Origin: Acanthosepion lycidas
Taxonomy: Eukaryota > Mollusca > Cephalopoda > Sepiida > Sepiidae
Direction: 5' to 3'
Length of the DNA: 64,000 nucleotides
Assembly: GCA_963932145.1 (NCBI GenBank)
Contig: OZ010572.1
Coordinates: forward strand, 87,507,139-87,571,138
Part shown: positions 14,203 to 28,046 of the stretch, piece after piece
Numbering within the stretch: position 1 is the first letter of the stretch
Layout of the letters: every line of letters starts with the position of its first letter
Notes under the pieces: generated by a model
What the model was told of the DNA's origin: nothing
The model's database searches: none
Seen by the model: only the letters and a program-made list of their open reading frames with translations
Made by a program: the position numbers and the translations under genes

Positions 14203-17200
14203 GACTAAATCACAGTAGGCAAATTAAAATTAAAAATATTATAAACTTTATCTAATCGTCATCAGGTTGAGAATTAGTCTCAGATTCTCTTGACTTATTC
14301 CTTCCAACCATTTCTTTCAGACATCGCTGTCTGCTGGTCCTCCAGATGGCATCCAGAGTTATCTACAAGTAGGTCAATGTAGGTATGATAAGGTCTTCCA
14401 ACTGATCTTTTGTCACATAATGGGTTCCACGGGAGAGTGTCACTCACAAGTACTGACTTCTCCAGGAGTTACCAGCTAGCTGAAATTTTCTCTCTCTTAG
14501 CAAAACTGAGACAGGAGGAAGGTGTCCATAAAGACATTATTGTTTTTGCTGAGTGACAGGAACTTCTTGCTTTTTCAAGGGTGAACCTGTGTTTGGATTC
14601 AAAACAGAATTACCGATGAAGAAGACTGAAGGAGGATCCAAAATGACCTGGATAAAATCTTTCAGATATGAATCCAATATAATTAAGGCTTGCCAAGTAC
14701 AAAAATTAAATAGATTGAAAGATCAAAAGGTGATGCACAAGGTTCATTACCCACCAGGGAAAGCAGCAATCAACATCAGTCAATATCAGGTAAGTGCCTC
14801 TAAGGAGTAAATATTAAATAAGGGTCTCAACTTTGCCACAACCATCAGGTGAGTGCCTAACTTGAACATCATTGCCAGAATCAAGGAAGTGGCCTTGAAC
14901 TTCTCATAAGCTCAGGTGGATGAACTGAGATAGAAGATGAGACAGACCTTGGAGAAATCCAAGCCGCCCAAGTTAAACATCACAAAACTGGAGAGGCTAG
15001 CAATCAGTTCCCTGCAGAGGAATGAAAACATCATAATACTACCAGTTGACAAAGGCAATGCAACTGTAGTGATGGACAAATCAGATTATATAGGAAAGCT
15101 GGAAGACCTCATAGAAATGGTAGCTACAGTAAAGTAAAAAAGGATCCGACAATGAAAATGGAATACGAACTGTCACAGATACTAATCAAGAACAAGGATC
15201 ACTTTGCATCTAAGATGTATAGGCAGTTGTTACAGCATTACACCAACTACCTCACATATATGGTCTCCCTAAGATTCACAAAGATGGTATTCTGCTCAGG
15301 CCGATTGTTAGTTGCCAAGGCTCTGTGTGCCACCCTCTGAGTCACTTCTTTGTAGATATAATTGACCCATTGATCAGAAAGTCACCCTCATATGTCCACC
15401 CACTTCATGGAAATAATCAAAGATGCTCCCATCCTATCCAACCATTTGGTGAGCTTGGACATGGTGAGTTTCTTCACCAAGGTACCCATGGAGGAGGTAC
15501 TTTCAGTAGTCAGAGACAGATTGGCCTCTGACTCATCCCTAGAACAGACCAGTAATCCAATAGATAATCTGATGGAAATGTTGACTTCCTGTACACAAAC
15601 AACACATTTTGGAATGGGATCACACATATATCGACAGGATAAGGTCTTAGCAATGGGCTTACCATTATCACCACCAATGGCAAATATATACTTGGAATAC
15701 TTTGAGGAAATGGCATTAGAATCTTTATCTCAAAGGCCAACTCTATGGTTAAGATACGTAAATGACGCCTTCATACTCTGGTCACACCAGGAAGATGTCC
15801 AGGTTCTACTGAACCATGTGAACTCAATACTGATACTGTTCATGATGGAGAAAGAGAGTAACAACACACTCCCATTCCTGGATGTTCTAATATCTCGAAC
15901 ATCTGTATACCATAAACCGACATTCACTGGACAGTAACTCAATTTCAACTCCCACCATCCATACAGCATAAAGAAATGGATTGTCCACTGCTTGCAACAC
16001 AAAGCAAAAGTCATAAGTGGCAACCCAGAGATATTAGATACAGAATTGGTCAGTATACGCAGTACCCTACAACATAACAACTACCCTGGCTACATGGCAG
16101 CAGCCCCAATAAACTGGGATAAGCAGGTACAAGAGGAGGACAACAACACTCAGAAAACAGTCTGCCTGCCTTATGTGAAGGGGTTATCAGAGAAAATACA
16201 AAGGATCTGCGGTCCATATAACATCAGGACAACCTTCAAAAGCTGGACGATACTTTGCAGATACCGCTCCCAAGTAAGACCCACTCATAGAGGAGAACAT
16301 GACTAAAGACTGTGTGTACACCATCCTGTGCAGCTGCAGAAAAAAATATAAAGGAGAGACAGGCCAGCCCCTTAAGGTAACGCTTCAAGAACACCAAAAA
16401 ACTGTAACACAAAGGGATTTGGAAAAATCAGGCGTGGCTGACCATATATGGAGAGAAAAGAGATCACTGACCTCTGTGGAATCAGGTTGAAATCATAGAC
16501 AAAGAACATCATTGGAAAATTCATAAACTTAAGGAACTAGCATGTATGCTAGGCTACAAAAATCTCTTGAGCCGACCAAGCATAGAAATGAATACAATAT
16601 GGGAACCAGTAAGGAGTACCAGAGAAAACCAATAATAACAACAAACATTGGAATATGAGCTCTGGTAAAAAATGATGCTGAAGACATTAAGTTTATAAGT
16701 CCCAGAAATTCATACACAGATGTCCTTAAGGAAACATGGATAAAGGTGTTGGTTAAATCCAGTGACAGGACCCAAAGAGTTGCAAGTTCAATACCTGGTT
16801 AAGGCGGTGGAGAGGTGTATTAATAGGAGATAAGTGACATCCAGTCGACATGACACTAGAACAGTCAACCCCAGCAAGCGAAATAAAGGGTTCAGTTTGA
16901 CATTCCAACCACCTGTACAACAGCTGAAACGTTGTGATAAATATGGCAACGAAGATGAGGACAATAGTCCAAATAATGTAAATAGTGTATATAATACTTC
17001 ATCTCAGAAATATAGACAAAAAACAATCAATCTTTCCTTTACAATAGGACATCGCTTTCTTTGAGCAATGAAAAGAAAAACATGTCTGTTCACTCCGATA
17101 TCAGTATTTATTTATCTAATCACCCAAAACTATGTGAAAATTAAGATTATTTTTGTATACAATTTTTATATTGTAGAAACTGGGAAAGAAACAATCTTTA

Positions 17201-20200
17201 AATTCAAAATATTTAACTTTTAAAGAGTCAGTCAGTTAAGTTTAAGTGCCATTTATGATATACGCTTCAGTGATCAAGTCTCTTACAATTCATGACCAAT
17301 TAGACAGAATATTTTCCCGTAGTAGGTTGCGATTTATCTTACACTAAATATAAGCCAGATGAATTTCTTGATTCAGTTTCAGTAAAAGAAAAAAAGTGAG
17401 CCATAAAGTTAACGCAGTTAATCCAGCTAGAATTTTTATTAACTTTAACCAATTTATGTAAAAGATATAAACAGGATGAATTCACACCGAATTTCTTTTT
17501 GTTACAGAATTCAAATAAACAAATATAGTTACTTTGTAACAGCTGGATTTTCCCCTCTAACTAAATCCTGGACTAATATCAGTGTGCAAATCACAATAAA
17601 TCAGTCACTACTGGTATTGAAATCCTTTGGATTCAAGCAGTTTCTAATATTTTCAACAGGCAGTTATTATTATATTTGAAAACCAAATTGTCTGATAAAA
17701 TATCTAGCTGAAGTTTCCATTGTTGCCTGAAACAAAAGATCTAGAATGTCACATGTCAAAGTGAATATATAAACAGTTATATTAAATTTGAATGAGAATG
17801 GCAATAATTTATTTAAATCTTTTAAACAAAAAGTGATATCAGAGTTCTGAATTATTTTCTTTTAAATGAGAACAAGCTAATAGCAAAGATATAAAAGTGT
17901 ATGTTGCTATGTATATAAATATGTAATGTTAAGAATGACAACTTCTAAATGTAAATGGCATTAGCTTGGACAAAACAATTATAACATGCAAATGCATCTA
18001 TACACACACACACACACACACACAGAGTAAACCAGCTTTCCATACCGATATGTCATATATATAGAAAGAGAGAGAATTTGACATGCAGTGATCTTTTTTT
18101 TTTTCATTTATATTTTAGTCAAACTCTCCAGTTGTCATCAACAAAATATACAACCATAATAATCTCATTCTAATCCACTCAATAATTAAAATATTAAAAA
18201 TAATAATATATTAGGTTGGTGCAAAAATAATAACATAATCATGTTTGTTAGTAGAAAAATAAAGGACTGTTAATGTGCATAAAGAAAAATATAAATATGA
18301 GAATTACAGACTTCGACAACGGATACGGAGAGAATATTTTATTCGACTCCTCGCTAACTACTCAGTATATACAATCATGGCGGCCGCACCACTTCCAACC
18401 GGAAATCCCTCACTGGCAGGGAGCGTTTTCAGGAGAGATCACTCACACAGATTAACAATGTTGTTTTTTGACGTATTTTTTAACGTCAAAAAACGACATT
18501 ATTACGTCATTATTTTTGCACCAACCTAATAAAAATGGTTACCATTTACAGTCAAGCAATACTTTAATTTTATAATGAGGAGGTGCTGTCAGATGAATTC
18601 ACAATGATATTCTTTGGTACTTTGTAATTATCAATAGTTTCATAATAAAACTGTATTGGTAATGACATGATTGATAATGTACAATTTATTTCATATAGTT
18701 TAACTTCATACTCGGACATTTGGTCGATGGACATTTGACCAACAAAGATTTAACTGAATGGACATTTAGCCAAAAATGTAGTGGTGTACTTACATGTATG
18801 TCACACTCTTTATTATAATGTGCTACATATATTTATATTTATTTACTATATCAATTTATAATTTTTCATTTTTTTTTGACAGGCTTTTTTAAAATCTATT
18901 GTGTATATATTTTATTTCAAATATTACTATAAGACAATGAGTATTTTGAGAAAAAGCACGCTTTACTAAAACAAAAATCTTTTACGATATGAAAGATCTT
19001 TCAATTTTGCTTTTAACAATCATTATCTTAAAAGAATGAACTAGCTTTTATCTTTGTTACGTAGTACAGAGAAGAAAGCTAGAATAGAATTGTTACGTAG
19101 TAAAGAGAAGAAAGCAAGGATAGAATAACCTTTTCTTAAGGCTTTACAGAACCTAATTCACAGCAGTCAGTAATCAACAAAGGAAAGAATTCAGAATGAA
19201 AAGGAAGGAGAACGCAGCTTTTAAAGAGGAAAGGGAACGTGTGAAAAGTCACGTGGATAAGAAAGCTAGTTTCCTTTTTTTTATTCTTTTTTTTTTTACG
19301 AAAATATAACATTCTCCTCCACTTGCAAAAGAGATTGTAATTGAAAAAGTTTTATAAATCCAGTCGTTGGATTGATCTACGAATCCTGCTAGACCGGCGT
19401 GGAGGTAGTTCACCACTGGAAGAGCCAGACCTCTGAGAAGGCTGACTTTCAGGATTCTGGCTATTATTCGCAGATTCATTTTCTGTATAAGGTGAAGAAA
19501 TATTAACGGGACCTGCATCAGGAAAAAAGGGTTGAATCTGCATGGTCCACGTCGGGTTGAGTATTTTCAGGTCCATTTTGAGGTCCATCCGGGCGTGGAA
19601 AACGTGCCAACCATCTCAACACCACCGAATCTTCCCGGCCATCATTGTGACATATTTTGGCATGCGTAGGGTTGACCTCAAGGAGTTCCACCACCTCAAC
19701 GATAGGGTCATATTTACCTCTGCCACCGAATTGTTTTAATAATACCTCCCCAGGCTCACAGAGCCAAACAGGCAATGCAGTACCAGTGGAGGACCGCCTT
19801 TCAAAATTGAACATTCGTTCGTGGGGGGTTGCATTCGTAGTGGTGCATAGCAGGGAGCGGATAGCATTTAACACATCATGTAGAACATCCTGCCAAGCAC
19901 TAATTGGTAACTGTTTCGATTCCAGGGCCAATATGGCATTCCAAATTATGCCGTTGTAACGTTCGCATTGGCTATTGCCTCTAGGATTATAAGCAGTAAT
20001 ATTACTGCATCCAATTCCAAGTCGTGTTAGAAATTGTTTAAATTCTCCCAACATAAACGAAGTTCCTCGATCAGAGTGAATGAACGAGGGAAGCCCGAAA
20101 ATGGAGAAAATACTTGTCAGGCACTGAATAGCAGTTTGCAAAGAGCAATCGCGGCAAGGAAAGGCAAAGGGAAATCGATTATATTCGTTGACAACAGTAA

Positions 20201-23200
20201 ATATATATCGGTAACCTGTCGGAGATACCGGGACAGGCCCTTTGTAGTCCATGGAAAGATGCTGAAATGGCGCAGTAGAACGGATCAGAACATTACTAGC
20301 AGAATCAAAGAATTGGGGTTTTATTTTGGCACAGGTCATACATTCAGAAGTCACATGTCGGACTTCATCAAGCGAATACGGCATATTCTGAGACTTTACA
20401 AAATGCCAAAAGCGCTGTACCCCAGGATGTATTAAGGAGTCATGTATCGATTTAAGTTCCTTCAAGGAAGAAGCAGCAGCACCACATACTCTGGATAAGG
20501 TATCCGCAACTGTTTTCATTTCCAGGACGGTGTTTTACGTCGTATGAAAAGGGAAGAAGTTCCATTTTCCACCGTATAATTTTATCATTTTTAATTTTTC
20601 CGCGATTAGCATGTTTAAACATAAAAGATACGGCTTGTTGATCAGTAATAATAGTAAAATGTTTCCCAGCAAGGAGGTCTCTCCATTTACGAATGCATTT
20701 GACTATGGCATATGCTTCTTTTTCGACTATATGAAGTCATATTTCAGAGGGGTTTAGCGACCAAGAAAAGAATGCTACAGGTCGCTCAGCTTGTAAAAGA
20801 GTGCCTCCAATAGCCTTTTCTGAGGCATCGGTTTCAATAGTAAATGGCAATTCATCATCAATAACTTTTACAGATGACTCGGCAATGTCTTTCTTAAGTT
20901 TTTTGAAAGAATTTATAACTATAGGAGGCATAGGGAATTGTTTATTTTTGACCAGTGGACGAATTATGTGTGAATATTTAGGTATCCATTTCGCATAGTA
21001 AGCAAACATACCAAGACACCTTTTTAACGAATTTGAGTCAGAAGGAGGAGGCATTTGCAAAAGTGGCTTCAAATGCTCAGGATCTGGTTGGATAGTTCCA
21101 TTACAAATTTGATATCCAAGCACGTTAATAGAACGAAGTGAAAACTCTGATTTTTCCCGGTTTATTTCGAGGTTGTATGTCGAGGCAGCCTTTAAGAAAC
21201 ATTCCAAATTGACGTCGTGCTCCTCCTGGGTTTTACCGCAAACAGTTATATCATCTATATACGAAAAGGTTCCAGATAATTTGTTATCAGAAATGAAAGA
21301 ATTCATAAATCACTGAAAGGCAGAAACCCTGTTAGTAACACCCATGGGTATTCGTTTAAATTGGTACAGACAATTTCCAGCTTGAAAGGCCGTATAGGGG
21401 TGATCTTCGGTGCAAATTTCAATCTGATAGGACGCTTTGGACAAGTCAATTATACTATAGATACGATACTGGGCTATTTGGTTTACGAGATCTTCAATTC
21501 GAGGCAGGGGGTAGGCATCAAGTAAGGTGAACCGATTAATAGTCTGGGAGAAATCGACTACCAATCATTTCTTTTTATTAGGCGTCAAAGTTACAACAAT
21601 TTGAGCACACGACGGAGAGTAACATGTTTCAATTATATCATCCTCAAGCAGTTGTAGAATTTCTTTTTCAATGAACCGAGCATCCCCCGCACGGTAATTT
21701 CGGGATTTAGTAGCAATAGGTTTGCAATCAGGGGTCAAGTTTCGGAACAACTTGACAGGAGCACAACTGATCTTGGTTAAAGCGCAAATTTTTAGAATAT
21801 CCTGAGATCCACCAAAAGAAATAGTGATACTCTGGTGTAGTTTTAAGAAGGGCACTCCGAGTATAATATCCATACAGGAATCAGGAATTACTGTAAAGTC
21901 AATTTGTTTATATTCGTAACCATTGAAGATAATGTCCTCAGTACAATATTCAGATAGTTTGAGGGAAATGGCAGATGATGTGATGGAAATTATGGAATTC
22001 CGTTTAGAAGTAGACAGTTTCATTATTTTACGGGCACTGATAAAGTTATCAGAACTACCGGTGTCTATGAGGGCAGTTAATCTCTTTCCTTTTAATTCTA
22101 AAGTTTTAGTAACTGGAGGAGACCTATCATCATCTTTAGCACGGGCTATTATAATAGCTGAGGTAGAACGTGAAGGTGCCGGCATGGCAGAACAGCAAAC
22201 TTTAGAAAAATGACTGAGTTTGCCACAGTTTCAACATATCTTATCACGGGCAGGACAATAGCGACAATTATCCTTAAAGTGACGTTTCCCTCCACAGTTG
22301 TAGCACTTGCCATGAGCAAGGGCAGCAGACAATTGTACAGAGTCACACCCCGTACGCGAATCAGTTAAGTCAGAAAGCATATTTTTAGTAATAGTAGAGG
22401 AAGTGGCCTCCTCGGCAGAATCAGTAAACACATTTTTAGTCCTAGTAGCAGCGGCTGATCCAATCTGAGAAGCGTATGATTCAGCACGAAAGTGAGCCTG
22501 TTCTAAGGCTCTAGCACATTCAGTAGCCTCCTTGAGAGTCAGCGTATCATTTTCAAGCAGTCTGGCATGTATTACGGGGGACCGGAGACCACGTATAAAT
22601 GCATCACGGACAGATTCATCCATGTAAGTAGTAGCAGTAACATCTTGGAAGCAACAGTCAGCAGCAAGTTGATTCAAGGCCTGAAGGTATTGGTCTACAG
22701 ACTCATTTTCCTGCTGCAGACGTGTAGACAACAAATGTCTAGCATGAATAACACTTGGAGACTTGTCAAACACTTTTCAGCAATTCAACAGCATGTTCAA
22801 ATCCAGAACAACCCTCGATAACATCAGCAACAGTAGCACCAATGTTTAAATAAAGGACTTTGAGTTTGTCCGGGTTTAAAGAAGCAATAGTTGATAAGTA
22901 ATAATTAAAATTACGGTACCATAGTCTCCAGAGCTTGCTAGCCTGAGGGTCTGCAGAAGATATATCAAACTTGTCCAGATGAATAATCTTGTCCATGAGG
23001 AATTAAGTTCAGTAAATTGTTACGTAGTACAGAGAAGAAAGCTAGAATAGAATTGTTACGTAGTAAAGAGAAGAAAGCAAGGATAGAATAACCTTTTCTT
23101 AAGGCTTTACTGAACTTAATTCACAGCAGTCAGTAATCAACAAAGGAAAGAATTCAGAATGAAAAGGAAGGAGAACGCAGCTTTTAAAGAGGAAAGGGAA

Positions 23201-26200
23201 TGTGTGAAAAGTCATGTGGACAAGAAAGCTAGTTTCCTTTTTTTTTATTCTTTTTTATTTTTTTATGAAAATATAGCAATCTTACTGTTAAATACAAATT
23301 TAAATAATTAGGTGCTACTTTTTACCTGTATACACTCAAATATTTTTTAAAATACTAATTTCAATAAATAAATATTGAAATAAGAAAACTTAAATTTAAA
23401 TTTAGTAATTTAATCACTTAAAATTCAGTGGTAATTATTAGTCCTATTCTACCTTATAATACTGCTAATTAAAATACTTAAATTATTTCTTGTTACTATT
23501 TTTACATGTACTTTTTTGGTGAAATGTCCATTGGCCAAATGTCTAGCCATGTCATAATTTCATGATGCAACTGATTTTCTTTATACCAAATATATTGGAA
23601 TACTTTTGTTATCCTAAATTATTTTAAAATAATGTTAAGCAATAGAATATTTTATTTTTTAGAAAATATCTTTATAAGGAGCTGCTGAAAAGATCTCAGT
23701 CTGATCTTGTCAAAATCTAACCAAATGACCAAATATTACAATTTCTTTTGGAATCCCTTCTTGGTGAAGCAAAGAAATTTTCAGCACATTCTCATGCAAG
23801 TATAAAGTTTTCTGCATCTCAAACGAAGCAGCAAATCAAAAACTTTCAGCTCAAAATTCTTGAACGTTTATGGGATACAAGTTATATACCAATAAATATA
23901 TAGAAAAGACAAAAAAACAAAAAAAAAATCATACAGTATTTAACCCTGCAAAATTTACCTGCTGATTCTATTAAAAGTTTTGAATTATATTTAATATACA
24001 CAGTATTTTTCAATCTAGGTTTTAGATAAGAATTTTATGAGTGTAGCAAAAAGAAATTTACCTTGAATTAAAATCCCACCAATCATCACTGGAATGAGTT
24101 TACATGATTTAAATATTTGTTGTGTAGGAAAATTCAAGTAACCCATTGAAGAATTGGACAGCCCAATTGTGGCCACAGACAGGAATGCAAGAATGGCATA
24201 AGTGCTAAGTGGTGCCCTACAAAAGAAAAATAGTTTTATCATGGCAAGAATTATTAAATACATATTTTACTCAAATTTAATCATGTACAAAATCATGATA
24301 ATAGACAATATTCATAAAGTATGCTGATCAATATCTCAACCTCTAAGAAAAAAATATTTGAATTGTTCTTTTGACAAGTATTCGAACAAAAACAAAAAGA
24401 AATCACTTTATTTTCATGAAAAAAATACACGTCTAAGATAGAAAGGCTTTGTTATATAACATCTATAGCAAGGTAGTAGTCATTATAATGTCACAACAAG
24501 AACTGCTACCAAATACCTTACAATGAGGATATGGTTAAAGATCCTTTGAGATAGAACAAAAGTAACCTGACTATTTAAAAAAGATAATGACCTCTACACA
24601 TAGCTGAATGTTATTTTTTTTTATTTTTTTTTTTTTTATTTGGTATCACCCCATGCAGGGCAGTAAAGCCACTAAGACACAAGGAGTTACAGGATGTTGA
24701 AGAATTAGGAATAGAAACATTAATAATAGGCGAGAAGAGGAAAGAGTAATCAAGAGGACAGTAGATAACAATTGACATTGCATTTAAATTTTTGCAGATT
24801 AAAGTTGACTGGAAGGCATGGAGCTAGAAGGGAGTTCCACAAGCTAGAAGTGTGAGAAAAGAAACCGTTAGCATAGTACTTACAGTTAAATCTAGCCAGC
24901 TCTACTGTAAATTGATGAAATCTCAATGCCAGTCTAGTACTGCGCTTAATTTGAAAAGCCTAGGTATCATATCAAAGACTTCATCTGAACAATTACCATG
25001 AATGTATTTATAGAAAAGACACAGAAAGGCAACCTTATGATGGTGGGAGAGTGACTGAAGCTGAGCCACCAGATCAGGACCAATAATATTGATGATTCTT
25101 TAGATTTTATCAAGGACCTCAAGGAAAATAGCAGGGGCACCAGGCCCATATGTGGCAGCAATATTCTAAGCATGGTTGAATGGTAGATTTATAGATATGC
25201 AGGACAGATGTTGGAGAGAAAATTGTCTCGCACAACATAATGAACCATTTTCCTTTGCAGAAATTTTTTTTAAATTAATTTTTGAAAAGGTTCTTTATAA
25301 TTATCATCACTTGTCTTTGCAAACAAAGATTTAAATGTGCAGTAGTTTCATTTGCTGATAAACATTTCTTGGTTTCTGATAAGTAAACAGTTAAAATATC
25401 CATCATATACAATGTATCTAACATGCAATTGATATTTTGACTCTTGAACAGAAAGTATCAATCACTTCTAATTAATTTCCATTCACTCCCAAATCTTTCA
25501 GTGAATGAAGATATATGAAGTACTTAATATTTATCAAATTAATTTACTCTTATTAGCTTGTGGATTAGTTGAGAATGGCATGTCTAAATTAGAAGAATTA
25601 TAGATAAGCTATTTAACAATAACACATTTTAATAGACTTTAATATACTAATAATATCTCCGATTAACAATTCAGTCAATATCGTTTACATCACCCACACA
25701 TCCAAGTTTACAGTACCTGGTATTCCCAACCATTCAGCCATCAAATTTCGTGATCATATAGGAACCGATGTTTCAATGTGATATGGCCATAAACATTTGA
25801 TAAGTAACATGAACTTTCAATATTTTTGATGCAATAATTATTGCTCTAGATAAATGTGAAGCACTTTGAAGGTAGAAATTTCATTCACACTGATATACGT
25901 TGAATTATATAATTTTTTTTATATATCAATAGATTATATATCAGTGGTGATTCCAGTGGTCAGGCTTTTGGGGCTTATACTTGAACAGTGACACACTCAG
26001 ACTATCTACTTCAAAGCAACAAAAATCATTCATAGTGCATCACTTTCATTCTTGACTTCAGCTAGATCCAAGATTAATTGTTATAACTCCATGCTTCAGA
26101 ATATTGACTAAAATACATTTTGTCATTATTGTTCATAATAAAGAAGAAAGAAAGAAAAAAAAACAAAGAAAGAAAGTATGTAAAAAAAGAATGAAATAAA

Positions 26201-26816
26201 ATTAACATTTGGCTACGTAGATCTGAGCCCTATCTGAGCTGGAATCATTTAATGTATTTCTTGCTTTAATTTTATAAATAATCATTTAAATATTTCTAAT
26301 GACTTTTATGCCTTGTTTTTCAAAGAACACGTTTTTATTACAACTTGTTCTTTTCAAATGTCCATTTTAAATAATTTATTCCATACATAAGGTTTTTTTT
26401 TAGCACAATGTATCAATTGAAAAAGGGCAAATTCAGTTTAGCCGACCTAAAGTCAGTGAAAATCAAAGAAAGCCTTAACTCGTCAACTGGAGGGCTGGGA
26501 TGAGAAGTGTGACTGGGGTAGTGTTAAGGAAATATGATATCAGTCAGTAGTACTGCTCAAAAATATAAAATTCACATAGATATAGATATACATAAACATA
26601 CTAATGCATACACATATATACACACAATCAAGATAGATACACACGCTATTTCCACTCCCCCCCCCAAAAAAAAACATATCTAGCTAGAGATTTTAAAAAA
26701 TTATATATTTTAGTTACAGTAAAGGAATCATTTTAGCATCTAAGTTATACCAATAGTATATTTTGTTTAAGATTGTAAAGAGCCTGACAAACATTGATGA
26801 TCAAGAGTCACCAGAG

Positions 26817-26861
<45 letters not shown>

Positions 26862-28011
26862 TAAACCAAACTAAGAAAAAATGTCAAAGTACATTTTCTA
26901 CAAATTTTTGCAAAAAACATTTGGTTTGGTTATTTTGTTAAACATCTTGGTATTAGATTTTTAGTTCCCTATCTTCCTACAAAAATAAAATTAGAAAATT
27001 TATCTCCTTATGTTTCTCAATGTGACAATGGTAAACCATTTCCTTATAAGGAAACATTCAGCATTCATTGACTGAGCAAATTTTACTACTGTCAGATGAA
27101 ATTTATAAAATCTCTCTCTTAAAACAAGTTTTCAGGAAAATAGGTTTCTAAAGTCCAGTAACTGTTATTGCCCTTGCTAGTTCTGGTAGGGGGTCCCTTC
27201 TAAACTTTTATTTGAAGTAGTGTGGTAATTCAACATTTGGAACATGCCATTATTTTCTCTTTGAGGTACATGTGATATCCATTTTAGTTGTTGCTGCTGT
27301 TGAAAGTCCTCAAGTGATATAAATTCTGTTATTTGGTACAGTTCTTGGTTTGTGCTTCTGTAGTGCCAATCCACAAGGTTCAAAGAAGTGTGGCCTTCCA
27401 TCAAGTCTCACAGTGTTTACGCACTCAAAGTCATGCAATAAATTTTTCCATTGACTTTATTTTGTAAGGACATTTAATTCCTTTTTTCACTTTTTTCTTT
27501 TCTTGAAACTATTATCTTTAAAAAGATAAAAGAATTTAAAATAAGTGAAATTAAAATATCATAAAAATGATACTAAAACAGACAAAGAATTTAAAATTGA
27601 AACATTTTAGGGTTTGTTTGGGTTTTTTTTGTCATTATTTGTTTTAAGAAACCTAAAAGTTAGCAGACTGATCAATTGGTGCTTTCCTCAGAAGATCTGA
27701 ATAGATCCTGAATGGAAAGAAGCATTTAGAAATTTTCCAGGTTTGTTTCTGATTTTTTATTATTTTGTTGAGGCAATGTTAAGCACATGAATTGTCGACA
27801 ATAACATTTCGAAATGCTGCCATTTAAAAGATAATCACTTTAGAAATTTAAAAGCTTTTTCTTAGAATAGGAAAACTAGAAAAAAGGTCACTGGGGAAGG
27901 AGGTGTTTTCTTAATACATTACAAGCACTTGTTAACAGAAAAAATGATCTATAACACATTTACAAAAGTTATATAAATATACACAAAAGCTGCACAACAT
28001 GCAAGATACCG

Positions 28012-28046
<35 letters not shown>

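Larger units (their letters stand above)
19055..23278 (-). mobile_element. Ty3/gypsy LTR retrotransposon, near-complete fossil
   Basis: A 4.2-kb element on the minus strand, bounded by LTRs that begin TGTTAT and end TAACA and flanked by a perfect ATCTT duplication (19050-19054 and 23279-23283). In element order: 5' LTR (23018-23278); Gag (about 22996-22230) with a zinc knuckle CYNCGGKRHFKDNC; protease with DTGSSDNFIS (near 22075); reverse transcriptase with YPLPRIEDLV and YSIIDLSKASYQIEI (near 21500-21400); RNase H; integrase (about 20500-19520) with HPGVQRFWHFV, CMTCAKIKPQF, MDYKGPVP and FIHSDRGTSF; a purine-rich tract (19312-19323); 3' LTR (19055-19311). The LTRs are about 96-97% identical, so it is a fairly young insertion. 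It is broken, with roughly five breaks. It sits inside the DNA element 18714-23543. Confidence 0.93.
18714..23543. mobile_element. Older DNA transposon/MITE split by an LTR element
   Basis: The left end GGACATTTGGTCGATGGACA (18714) is inverted at the right end (reading GACATTTGGCCAATGGACAT on the minus strand from 23543). The terminal repeats span about 33 bp at roughly 85% identity, and the left end has internal repeats of GGACATTT-GCCAA. Without the inserted gypsy element it is about 600 bp, AT-rich and non-coding. Superfamily unassigned; no clear target duplication. Confidence 0.7.

Noticed and set aside
14790-14936. GTAAGT after CAATATCAG as a PLE intron
   Set aside because: PLE-like protein sequence (NKGLNFATTIR) continues directly through the site, so it is coding sequence and not a splice donor.
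16722-16806. Functional tRNA gene
   Set aside because: The A- and B-box-like parts are present but the arms do not pair; it is a relic inside a PLE 3' unit.
18275-18529. Two overlapping open frames containing MAAAPLPTGNPSLAG-like sequence
   Set aside because: Both lie wholly inside the 319-bp mariner MITE and end in its terminal repeat, so they are chance frames of the MITE.
20034-20435. Plus-strand frame of 133 codons in the gypsy element
   Set aside because: Shadow of the integrase region on the opposite strand.
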